Shown: positions 1-10,442 of the stretch, piece by piece | Numbering within the stretch: position 1 is the first letter of the stretch | Layout: the number at the start of each line of letters is the position of its first letter | Assembly (NCBI RefSeq): GCF_026914265.1 | Contig: NC_069138.1 | Span: forward strand, 55,996,085-56,060,084 | Length of the DNA: 64,000 bases | Source of the DNA: Mya arenaria | Lineage: Eukaryota; Mollusca; Bivalvia; Myida; Myidae | Direction: 5' to 3' | The notes under the pieces: generated by a model | Told to the model about the DNA's origin: nothing | What the model saw: only the letters and a program-made list of their open reading frames with translations | Database searches by the model: none | Program-made: the position numbers and the translations under genes

Positions 1-459
1 TGTTAGAGTGCAATTTTTATTTAAATATACTTGATGCTTGCCTCAATCATTGCCGCTGACAGATCATCAGATGACAGCACCAACCTCCAACAATGCAGCG
101 ATATTTTTAAAGTCTCTTTTAAATCATTCTGTATCCTAATGTTTTAATTTATTTAAGATAGTTGCTTATCAAAATGTTTAATGCATATTTTACAGCCTTT
201 TAGGCTTTAGAGTGTATTCAATGTCATTTTCAGACAGAAATATCTTAATGGAAGCTAGGAACAAGCTCACAACTGGCATTAGTAACTCATGCCTGTCAAA
301 ACTAATTTTGGCGTACATGCATGTGTCTTTTAAAGTAGAACAGTAGACATCGACTTTACAATGTACATGAATACATAAATAACAAAAGTATGAATGCAAA
401 TTTCATGCACTTAAATTTAACAAACAAGAGAATCTACTGTAGATGTAGATCGTGTCGAT
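1..459. other. intergenic, nothing recognised
   Basis: AT-rich sequence with short open frames only. I see no domain, splice-consistent exon or repeat signature in it. Confidence 0.5.
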
Positions 460-660
460 GAGAACCAGCCGTTTGGTTAGCTCAGTTGGCTACAGTGCCA
501 TGGTAGTGTTCCAGCAGTTGTTGTTAGTTCAAGTGTGGGGCACTTCTCCTCCCAGGTTAACTGAAATGGTGGCAGCGGTAAATGGCAGGAGTTCCTCCGT
601 CAGCTTTAAACTAATATATGTATAAAGGTTAATGGAGGGGAGTGGAGTGTATTGTGTGTC
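460..660 (+). repeat. tRNA-derived SINE-like element
   Basis: A box A-like TAGCTCAGTTGG at about 479-490 and a degenerate box B-like AGTTCAAGTGT about 40 bases later have the spacing of an RNA polymerase III promoter in a tRNA-derived SINE head. No acceptor stem can be drawn, so this is not a functional tRNA gene. The lead-in AGAACCAGCCG recurs at about 675, where a second partial copy starts (CGGTTAGTCTG). Body and tail are unrecognised. Confidence 0.45.
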
Positions 661-811
661 ACTGTCAGTGTGTAAGAACCAGCCGCTCGGTTAGTCTGAT
701 CGTCAAGTTTATGGTTATATTGAGATTGTGGAAATACTTGTACCATAATTTATCATAAGTAATGGTTTTTAAGTTTATTGTTTAAAGTTCCATTTTCTAG
801 TTGTTTGGACC

Positions 812-1187
812 TTAAAGCTGCACTCTCACAGATTGAACGTTTTGACAACTTTTTTATTTTTTGTCTTAGAACGAGGCAATTTTTGCGAAAATCCATGGAA
901 TTATATCCAGTTATTTAAGACAGCTGACAAAAAATTAGATAGCAGTTTTTTATATTTAAGTTTAAACAGTAATGTTTTATGCATCTTTCTTAAAACGTTA
1001 GTAACGGTTTAATTAAGCCATAAAACATTAATTTTCGAACGGAAATATGAAAATCTACGATCTGATTTTTTGGCAGCAATCATATATCATTGGTTTGCAT
1101 ATATTTATGCAAAAATTTGCTATTTCCAAGACAAAAAATAAAAAAAAGTTGTAAAAATGATATATCTGTGATAGTGAAGCTTTAAAT
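812..1187. mobile_element. TIR element family A, copy 1 (MITE-like)
   Basis: It begins TTAAAGCTGCACTCTCACAG and ends in the imperfect inverse (ATATCTGTGATAGTGAAGCTT...). It is about 375 bp, non-coding and T-rich just inside the left end. Three more copies with the same ends lie at 3680, 37866 and 47559. Small size, matched inverted ends and several copies fit a non-autonomous DNA transposon. No transposase was seen in the window. Confidence 0.75.
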
Positions 1188-2968
1188 GTTTTATGATTTA
1201 ATGAGGACTGCCTTGAAATAGATACCTCATTTAAGCATAATGCCACTGTTTATAAATTTCTATTATATTTTACTGTGAAATATTGTAAATATATACATAT
1301 AATTGTTTGTGTTAGTTTAAATTTGCTTGATTTATCATTAACCTAATTATATATAATTTCATTTTTTTTGTATAAACCCATCATACATTTTGGACAATGT
1401 TGTCCATTACAGATAAAACCCAGATGTATACATGGCATGGATTTCCATATTATGCTGCCCAAAATAAAAGGCGATGCAGTCCAGACAAAACATTGTACGG
1501 CTCAATAATCTTCACCAAACTTGGTAAAAAAAACCTTTGTCATATTATGAGAAATCCCTGTTGTTTTGTTATTTATGTTCATTCACATATGCAATTCACC
1601 AAGCAACACAAGACTTAATGTCCACTTGACACATTTCTAGTTTATTTGGCTTGTACATATATCATCACTTTTTCATAAGAGAATAAATCTCATGTAGGAC
1701 ATTTAGATTGCTCTAGAAATAATTGCTAAGATGTTTTGCATTTGAATGTTTAAAGCATACCCAACATTATTTGCATTTGTTGTGTTCACGATTGTGTTGT
1801 ATTCTTCCTTTTTAAGATGCATCAGATGAAGTTTTTGACTACCTAGAAAGGGATTTTGTAAGCTAGTACTGGACATGGAGACAGTCACTTGGAAATGATG
1901 ATTGTGCAACAGCGGTTAAACATATGCAATAAATCATATGGTAATTTCTTTTCACCTCAATGGATATTTAAGTGACCTACCCACAAATAAAGTGATTCTC
2001 TAATAATTCCAATTTCCACTTTGATATTGTAATCCGGTATTCTTCATTACTACTACCGGTATCTAAAAATAACATTATAATATTCATCAATATTATCATA
2101 AGACCATGTGAATATTCAGTAATTTATATATGTAATCAATTTGTTTTGTGTATGTGGTGTTTATATGTTGGAGTTTGTTGTTCATTGTCAGTGATTTTTT
2201 ATGGTTGTTTCCCCTTGTGAAAAACTGTCCATCTTCCCCAAAATTAAAAAAAAATACATTTCATTCTGGATTAAAATAGCAATAAATTTCTTGATATATA
2301 AACAAAATCTTGACAAGTCATACTCTTTCACAGCATAAGGTATGCATAAAAAAGTTAAAAAATGTATATTTGCCATTAAATATATTAGGCTATTTTGGCC
2401 TGATTTTGTATTTTTCCCTAAGTTGACTTTTTACCGAATTTGCAAAGTACATTGTATAGGCAGTAAAAAGAATTCATAAAAAAATCACTGATTGTTGTTA
2501 AGTGGTCCTTTATGAATGTTGTTCAAGTTTCGTCCTTGGGGTCAAAGTTGTCCCAACCAGTGTTCCCATGTTACTGATAGGCTTCTAGAAAAAAAATTGA
2601 TACACATTCAATTCAGGCAATGACTTCTGGAATAATGTATGAATATGATTTTATTTTCAAACAGGTGACAAGACAGGGAGAAAACTAGGGAAATGGTATG
2701 ATCCACCAACAGCCCAAGTGCTTGGTTGATAAGAGGAGCCACAGCATTAAAAATTACTGCCCAAAGTGGTGTGCTTTGCTAACACCTATGATTTGATTTG
2801 ATAAAAAAGCAATGAATGAACGCTCATTATTCATAACTATAAATAAAACATTGATGTCAAAAGTTGTCAATTTTCAACATATATGGTATTTGAGATCCTG
2901 ATCTATAGTTGTGTGCAATGGATTATCAAAGAAAAACAAAAGATGGGGCAACAAAATGAATTGCATAA
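1188..2968. other. intergenic, two weak exon-like fragments only
   Basis: AT-rich DNA. An acceptor-like TTTTTAAG near 1815 precedes a 13-codon open stretch ending at a GTAAGC donor near 1854. At 2665-2729 an acceptor is followed by an open stretch reading GRKLGKWYDPPTAQVL before a stop (see findings). Neither is strong enough to call a gene. Confidence 0.4.
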
Positions 2969-3206
2969 TGCACCAGTCAATTGTAACCACACCCCCGCAC
3001 CAGGTCCGGGGAATAGCGGGGACTTTTGACTTTCGGTCACGCCTACCCCAGGTTAAATTCCGTGAACTGATGGTAAAATCCCTGCCAAATTCCCCCGCAC
3101 CCAACAGACCTTAGGTAAGACAAAACCACCGCATTCACACCCATTTCCCCAGTATACCCCCGGACGGGGGTGGTGGGGGTGGTGGTGGTTACAATTGACA
3201 TGTGCA
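2969..3206. mobile_element. TIR element family B, copy 1 (MITE-like)
   Basis: The ends are inverted copies: TGCACCAGTCAATTGTAACC on the left and GGTTACAATTGACATGTGCA on the right. The ~240-bp interior is unusually GC-rich, with CCCCGC and GGGGTGG runs, against an AT-rich background. A second, longer copy lies at 38715-39021. There is no coding capacity. Confidence 0.75.
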
Positions 3207-3679
3207 TTACCCACTACCCATTTACACCAGTAATTCATATTTATATTTGATAGACATGCCTCTTGTCAATGTTTTTGAAGGGTATGAACGTCAGAACTAC
3301 CTGCCTAAGGCCTTTCAAGATTTATAACATTGTTAAACTAAAGAAATTATTATTAAGTTTATACTAGATCTTTGTTAAGAGTGACCCCTTTGATAATTCT
3401 GGAGCAAAACTATTAGGATTAGGTTCTGTATTTGTCCATAATTTGTCATATGACATGTAAGCAGGAGTTCATTCCTTCAAAAAATTGTGAATCTTATATA
3501 ATTATGTATTTGATGTCTTATGAATTTCATCATACTTCAACCTAGAGGCAGTTCAAATAAATACTGCTATGATTGAACCAATACTGAATTAGGGCAAGAA
3601 TTCCAAACAAGACAGTATACATCTAGTATCATGTTTGTCTGATAATTTTGAAATCATAGTGATTAAATCTAAAAGGATG
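3207..3679. other. intergenic, nothing recognised
   Basis: AT-rich spacer between two TIR elements, with no exon or repeat signature visible. Confidence 0.4.
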
Positions 3680-4005
3680 TTAAAGCTGCACTGTCACTGA
3701 TTAAGAGTTTTCGCATTTGCTTTGAAAAATTTAATTAAAATAGGCTGATTTTTGCACTAATGCCTTCAATCCAGTCATTTAAGATAACTCTCAATGAAAC
3801 AGAACTCAATTGTCTGAAAAACTGCCAAAATTTTCATTTCTCCTCAAGCATTACTAACCATTAAACATAGATTTATAAATAGTAATAGGAAAAACTGTGA
3901 TTTTGTTTGCAGTCTCATATAACTGTTATCAGACATGTGCACAAAAGTTTTTCATTCCAAGTTAAAAATAATAAAAAGTCATATATCTGTGAGAGTGCAG
4001 CTTGA
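3680..4005. mobile_element. TIR element family A, copy 2
   Basis: The left end TTAAAGCTGCACTGTCACTG and right end ATATCTGTGAGAGTGCAGCT are near-perfect inverses, and the right end is better kept than in copy 1. The interior is AT-rich and non-coding. Confidence 0.75.
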
Positions 4006-5039
4006 ACAATGAAAACAATTATTGAAAATAGTATTTCCAACTGTGTATAATATAATGCTACAACAATTTACCTTCTACTATCACATTGAATTTGGGAGTA
4101 CCATCACTTCCTGCGATATTCTTGTTGTAGCTTTTTTATAAGAGACATTGGCAAAAACTGTTTATAGATTGTGTTATAAGGAAAATTACTACATATGTGT
4201 ATGTTTTATAGACAGTACTCCAATCCTCTTTAATATTATGTTTGTTTCATTTAAGGCATTTCGGATGTCTTTTTTTTATATACACCCAGCAATCATAATT
4301 GCATACCTCTTTGCAAAAGAATAATAAACAATGACGGAAATTTAACAATGACGGAATTTTTCGAATTTTTGCTCATCATTAAGAAGAGATTTTTGTATTT
4401 TGGCCCAGCTGATGTTATTATATTGTTGATTAACATAAGCTTACAAGCAAATTAACAGGCAGAATAGATAAAGAAAAGATGAGCATGTAGTCTTGTTTTG
4501 CATACAGTAGTAAGGGGCTTAGCTAGCGCTTTATATATGGATTCATAATTGCTAGGTGGGTCTCGGCGCATGCCCCCTCAGAATATTTTGAAAAACATGG
4601 TGCATTCTGGGCGTTCTGAGGTGCTTTATTTTGTACTGGAAAATAAAAATTACAGTTTAAGGATCATGTAGTCAAGTACGAATATATATACTGCAACTTT
4701 GGCTGATTTTTGTTTATGTTTTTGTCATAATCATGTGGATTCATCCGCGTACTAGTGTTATATGTAGCTACACGCCTAGTAGCTCAGACAGACATTTTTA
4801 GGCTTATGTAGACGTTTGCAAGACAAGGATTGGCAAACCAAAGTGCCTGTCTCATTATATTGGTTACAAAGTGCTTTTGCATGTTGTTTGCAATTGTGCA
4901 TTTGCGCGACTGGTAAATATCTGCAAAAAAAAACCCTTAAATATCATTGACACCTAGGTGACCAACTTTCAAAAAAAATCATTGTCAAACATTGTGCCCC
5001 AAAAGCACATTTCACATAAGTATATAGTTTCTTTACTTA
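4006..5039. other. intergenic; trace of a dispersed repeat at 4500-4640
   Basis: Mostly AT-rich and featureless. At 4550-4640, GGCGCATGCCCCCTCAGAA with a later GGTGCATTCTGGGCG resembles the end of a dispersed repeat. A related stretch appears in reverse orientation at 46985-47165. Confidence 0.35.
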
Positions 5040-5335
5040 AGGTCTATTATACTGTAATATAAAATATATTTAAAAACAGTAAATCTGGTAATTTTATTGC
5101 GAAATTTGACAAAGTTATTGTCAAAATGTAGAAATTTTCAATTTTTTTCGAACAAATTTAACTAAAAATCATATTTTACAAAATACATAGTTTGCATATT
5201 TCAAATATCTTATTATGTTATATAATATCTGTTTTAAATAGTTATTTTGGTAATTTTATTGCAAAATTTGGCAGAGTTGATGCTAAGTCCAGAAATTCTC
5301 ATTTTCATTTAACTTTTAAAACATTTTGCCCAAAA
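5040..5335. repeat. diverged tandem duplication, ~157-bp unit
   Basis: The phrase GGTAATTTTATTGC(G/A)AAATTTG occurs at about 5090 and 5247, followed both times by a related AGAAATT(T/C)TCA(A/T)TTT stretch. This is two diverged units of about 157 bp directly upstream of the 137-bp satellite. Confidence 0.5.
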
Positions 5336-5460
5336 ATTTATATTTTGTACAATGTGATTGTATTATAATTATAGTATATTAAATGTGGTGTCTGATATAA
5401 CACAAAACCAACAGAAAAAATTCTAAGCATTTTCTCCCATTTTTCATTTTCACTGGACAA

Positions 5461-6530
5461 AGAATAAATAGAGGTGAGAATAAAGAATAGTGCACGTCAC
5501 CACAATGTATATAGACTATAACAGAGGTTCAAATCTACAGATAGAGAATAGTCCACGCTACCACAATGTATATAGACTATAACAGAGGAGTTGAAGTAAA
5601 GTTTCAAAATCTCTGGCTGTATACATTGCATAGAGAACAGAGGTGTTGAAGCACTGCTTCAACACCTCTGAGGAATAATAGAATATAGTGCACGCTTCCA
5701 CAATGTATATATACTATAACAGAGGAATTGATGTAAAGTTTCAAAATCTCTGGTTGATACATTGCATAGAGAACAGGGGTGTTGAAGCACTGCTTCAACA
5801 CCTCTGAGAATGAACAGAGTTTAGTGCACGTTTCCACAATGTATATAGACTATAACAGAGGAGTTGAAGTAATCTCTGGCTGTATACATTGTATAGAGAA
5901 CAGAGGTGTTGAAGCACTGCTTCAACACCTCTGAGGAATAATAGAATAAAGTATAGTGCACGCTACCACGATGTATATAGACTATAACAGAGGAGTTGAA
6001 GTAAATCTTCAAAATCTCTGGCTGTATACATTGTATAGAGAACAGGGGTGTTGAAGCACTGCTTCAACACCTCTGAGAATGAACAGAGTATAGTGCACGT
6101 TTCCACAATGTATATAGACTATAACAGAGGAGTTGAAGTAAATCTTCAAACTCACTGGCTGTATAAATTGTATAGAGAACAAGGGTGTTGAAGCACTGCT
6201 TCAACACCTTTGAGAATGAATAGAGTATAGTGCAGGCTTCCACAATGTATATAGACTATAACAGAGGAGTTGAAGTATATCTTCAAAATCTCTGGCTGTA
6301 TACATTGTATAGAGAACAGGGGTGTTGAAACACTGCTTCATCACCTCTGAGAATGAATAGAGTATAGTGCACGCTTCCACAATGTATATAGACTATAACA
6401 GAGGAGTTGAAGTATATCTTCAAAATCTCTGGCTGTATACATTGTATAGAGAACAGGGGTGTTGAAACACTGCTTCAACACCTCTGAGAATGAAAAGAAT
6501 ATATACTGTGCACAGTATTTACTGGTATAG
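5461..6530. repeat. satellite array, ~137-bp unit with internal dyad
   Basis: The marker TGCACG (with variants) recurs at about 5491, 5553, 5689, 5825, 5957, 6094, 6231, 6368 and 6509. After a short first unit the spacing is 132-141 bp. Each unit contains AATGTATATAGACTATAACA, then GAGTTGAAG...CTTCAAAATCTCTGG, then TATACATTG, then a dyad with arms CAGAGGTGTTGAAGCA and TGCTTCAACACCTCTG around one central base (best copy 5638-5670). Short open frames across the array follow from the repeat and are not genes. Confidence 0.9.
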
Positions 6531-6710
6531 AATATAACGCCAGTATACATTCTGTCACGGTATATCGTGCATATCCATATAGTGTATAGAGCCGATGCAA
6601 TGCGTTGACATCGAAGATCTCAATCTCAACTTGGACTAAGCATTCTCGATTTAAAGTTTTTTTCCAGATTCAAATAATTCACTGTTACAAGTATAACAAT
6701 CATAAATTTT

Positions 6711-7040
6711 GAGTGATAAACCTTTAACTTATTACTAAATAAACCATTTATGGACAATATTAATTACTGATAACAAGATAACCGTGTATTCAATAGGTGA
6801 AAATCATTAAATTACTGGTGGGTCCTAAAATATTAACAGTGATTAACTATCGTCTCATAAGGTAGAAACAGTTTGTTTTCAGCACCTTTCTTTCAAATTA
6901 AACACGGTATCCTTCATAAGAACCATTTCTTTTCTATACTTTTTCATCTTTCGATATATTAAAACAGTTGTATTAACATGATTTTGTGTGGTGCATCTTT
7001 TTTAGGAGTAAAATTAAGAGTGCATCTTTAAGTATACTAC
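6711..7040. repeat. dispersed repeat D1, copy 1
   Basis: This segment aligns over about 330 bp with 28271-28600, in the same orientation. Shared anchors include GAGTGATAAACCT, ACTATCGTCTCATAA, GCACCTTTCTTTCAAAT and AACACGGTATCC. The family is not recognised. The match ends about where LINE-like sequence begins here. Confidence 0.7.
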
Positions 7041-7059
7041 ATTTCGAACAACTATTTTC

Positions 7060-7720
7060 ATATAGCATCTTAAATGACCGATTGAATAACTATATTATCA
7101 CTTTTCTTAAGTTTAAACTGGGAGTAAGATTACATATATTATTGGTCCCAGGTTTAAACCAGTATTTTATAAAACGTACCTATCTATTTATATGTAATGG
7201 GTATCTACAGAAAATATACTTATAAATTTATGACTCAGTAACTGAGCTTTTAAATATTGATAACGATAAATCAAACTGGTTTAGTAATGTTAAGTACCTT
7301 CTCTTACGATATGGTTTTTGTTATGTATGATGTGGTGATTCAAAAATAAACGAAAAACATTCTATTTTTATTTGTAAACAATGTCTTTGATGATTTTTTA
7401 CAACAAAGGCAAATAATTGTCAATAAAATGGTGTCTAAACTGCGTATAGAGAACTAAAATCTCATTTGAATTCGGATTAAGACAATATCGCGTCAAGAAA
7501 TCTTAAAATTGCTAAATTACAAACTTACGTATTTGTTCTCATTATTTAAGAATACATACTGGTAGATATTATAGACAAGAAAGACACTTACTTCATTGTC
7601 AAATAGGTGATTCTAATGAATTAGAGGACGAGAATAACTTTATGTTTAAATGTACACCAAATGTTCTGTTAAGACACACTATTAAAGGGCCGGGAGCGAT
7701 GCAATAGTCGATTGAAGGAC
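7060..7720 (+). mobile_element. LINE fragment, C-terminal end of the RT ORF
   Basis: Broken + frames show W..NVK.LL..GF near 7275-7320, a motif of the region after the reverse transcriptase in some aquatic-animal LINEs. At about 7561-7690 there is GRYYRQERHLLHC, then NNFMFKCTPNVLLR, the Cys/His knuckle near the C-terminus of such elements. Frames are interrupted several times and no RT core remains. The 3' end is not clear. The fragment at 52300-53035 may be from the same group. Confidence 0.6.
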
Positions 7721-8267
7721 CAAAATTTAAGAAGTTTAAAAAAATCAATTTCCATCTATGTTAGAGGTTCAATATTTAACAAGCATGATTCATATATCCG
7801 TTGCAACATGAAAAGCTGTTATTAGGAGATGAGCAATTTTTACGAAAGAATATTTTATCAGATTTCCATTCCAAAAGCATTTACGTGTTCCCGGAAATGT
7901 CTTTATACAAAAAGAATATGTTTATGAATCAAATTTATCGGAACTAACCTGTTATGTCTTCGTTTCATAAATGAACAGACAGCAGTATAACCGTGAACAC
8001 TTTTATTTCTTTGTATCATGAAGTGTGAGTATGGTAAAAAGCTGAAATTAACAATAAAGCTGATTGTAAAAAAACAGAAAGACTAAAATATAAAATATAG
8101 CATGTACAATGAAGTTTTCTATCAGATCTAAACACGTGGGAGAAATTACGTAACATTAAGAACAAAGGAAACAATCTTTAGAACCAAAATTTATGCTGAT
8201 TAACAATATTGTAAAGAATAACACTTAGCTATTCACTAATTAGTTGTATTGTATATTCAAAATACAT
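7721..8267. other. intergenic, nothing recognised
   Basis: AT-rich sequence after the LINE tail with no exon, repeat or regulatory signature that I can support. Confidence 0.4.
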
Positions 8268-8425
8268 CAATATTTGCATAATACATACAACGTGTGCCTT
8301 TGGAATCTTTGAAAAGTCTTCGAAGGGACTTAGACTATGGTGGAACACCATGAATGCTTCAACAATAAAACAAATGGAGGAATATTTAAGACAAAACGTC
8401 CTTAATCAAAACGGCTAACAACACT
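8268..8425 (-). repeat. dispersed repeat D2, copy 1 (inverted)
   Basis: The reverse complement aligns with 34205-34372. Shared blocks are GGTTAACCGTTTTG/GTTAGCCGTTTTG, CGTTTTGTCTTAA, AAGTCCCTTCGAAGAC and ATGCAAATATTGATGT-like sequence. The two copies lie on either side of the main gene in opposite orientation. Confidence 0.65.
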
Positions 8426-9202
8426 TAACCAATCAACAATGCATTGGGGTTTTGTGTTGATTGCAGCTATTTAAAAAAAGAAGAAGATATATGCATTTTT
8501 GTTAGCCGGAAATAATTTCCATCCACTATTTTTCATTATTTTTCTGAATAACTTTCGTTTTTGACAAAATATCACCAGGAACTCTCAAGACATCGTTGAA
8601 TATGTAGTCTAAGGCATGTTGACATAAATAATAATATCGACAGACTTTTCCGAAATAATGTAGATGCTTTTTGATCCAAAATCTGATAAAATCTTCTTTT
8701 GTAAAATCTGTTTAACTCCTTACTACCCTAAAACATGTCACCAAGAATAAAAGTTTCACTCCCCAAAACAGATCGTTCCTCAAAACTAAATATTACATGA
8801 ACTCTTTAAAAGTTTTAGTTTGGTTTTTGACCTTTCCCATACACTTTTTGATTGTGGCCGGCCTTTAAACGTGATCATAGAGTAAGACCTAGTGTGTTTA
8901 AGCTTGTACAGAAGTTTAATACTCAAACTAAATCTGCAGCATTTATGTCAGGTAAATACATATCGGGAGCATTTAAGATTCGCTATTCTTTATAATTGAT
9001 GAATATACTCGTATAAGCCAGGTCATTAACTTGTGCCTCGTAATTTGTTTTTTTACGAACATTTAGAATATTTAAGTCATGTTTTACCCTAATATTTAGA
9101 TATTTAATACTTTATGTGTCATGTTAGTCAGTCAAATAATAAAAAAAAACATGTTTATGTATACGATAATCAAATTAGATTTGCAAAAATACTATTTTTA
9201 GT
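8426..9202. other. intergenic, nothing recognised
   Basis: AT-rich sequence upstream of the palindromic element. I looked here for a signal-peptide exon of the downstream gene and found none. Confidence 0.4.
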
Positions 9203-9509
9203 TCATCCTCGGCACCCAGCGTATTATAACCTATATGATACTCTGGGCAAATTTGCTAGGAAAACTTCGTAAATGTTGAATGTTCATAAGCATTTTCCGA
9301 CGAATGAAATACCCGATTACAAAATGAAAAAACAACTCATTTGTGAAGAGCTATCGGCATATTTAACAATATCCTGGCTAAAACGATTTGTAAGCCGTGA
9401 TCTCAAATTTTGGATTTCACCTTATTATTATTCATGAGTACCAGATATTTACAGCTGATTTGCCCAGGGTATCATATAGGTCATGATACGCTGGGATGCT
9501 GAGGATGAT
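9203..9509. mobile_element. palindromic TIR element (family C)
   Basis: Arms of about 50 bp face each other. The left arm begins TCATCCTCGGCACCCAGCGT (9203) and the right arm ends ACGCTGGGATGCTGAGGATG (to about 9508). Both also carry CCTATATGATA and TTTGCCC-type blocks. The AT-rich interior of about 200 bp is non-coding. Size and structure fit a foldback or MITE-type DNA element. Confidence 0.8.
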
Positions 9510-9844
9510 CCCTTATATGTCAATACTATAAGTCGCACACTGTATAGTATAGTGTATTTTTGATATATTTATATGTGTATATGTAAAAAGACTGTTAAGT
9601 TTACGTGTAATAAAATATATTCGGTTCTGTACTGTTCTATCAGCCAATTAATGGCTCAATATCAATACATAATCAAATGTTCCGTATCTGTACAAGAAAT
9701 TTCTTTTGAGTATTCATAATTTATTTTAGTTATATAATCTATCGAAAGTGCCATTTCAAAAATAATGATTTTAAATCATGTTAATACGCTGTTATGTGGT
9801 AAAGTATTCGAGATCGGAATTGAGATATGACTTTTATATCTTCA

Positions 9845-10160
<316 letters not shown>

Positions 10161-10198
10161 AGTGGTGGTGGAACTGCATGTGACACTTACTCTTACAG

Positions 10199-10442
10199 GT
10201 ATTCGCAAATCAGCCAAGGCTTCTTCTGAATGGGGTTTGTAACAAAACAGCTTTATTAGACAGTGTGGAACTGGTAAACGATGACAGTGCCACTATCTAC
10301 TGTGCGAGAGGTTTTAACGAAGGGACAACTGCGCTTGATGGAGATATATGCTCTATGAAGATTACACAGAATCGGGTCGTAACAAGTGTTGACTATCGTT
10401 GTCACCATGCGCACTGGTTTCGAGATAACACGAATAGAAATG
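10199..10442 (+). CDS. exon 1 of those found: unrecognised N-terminal module
   Basis: The acceptor CTCTTACAG precedes codon GTA. The 81 residues include VELVNDDSATIYCARGFNEG and four Cys (VCNK, YCAR, ICSM, RCHH), suggesting a small disulfide-bonded extracellular fold of no family I recognise. The frame upstream of the acceptor is closed by a stop, so at least one 5' exon is needed. The donor AATG^GTGCAA is weak, but its phase (1) fits the next exon exactly. Confidence 0.65.

Noticed and set aside
1815-1854. Short exon-like stretch DEVFDYLERDF between acceptor and GTAAGC donor
   Set aside because: Only 13 codons, and no neighbouring exon with matching phase was found.
5604-6550. Three similar - strand frames with CFNTPVLY repeats
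   Set aside because: They repeat at the satellite period and come from the 137-bp unit. No other support.
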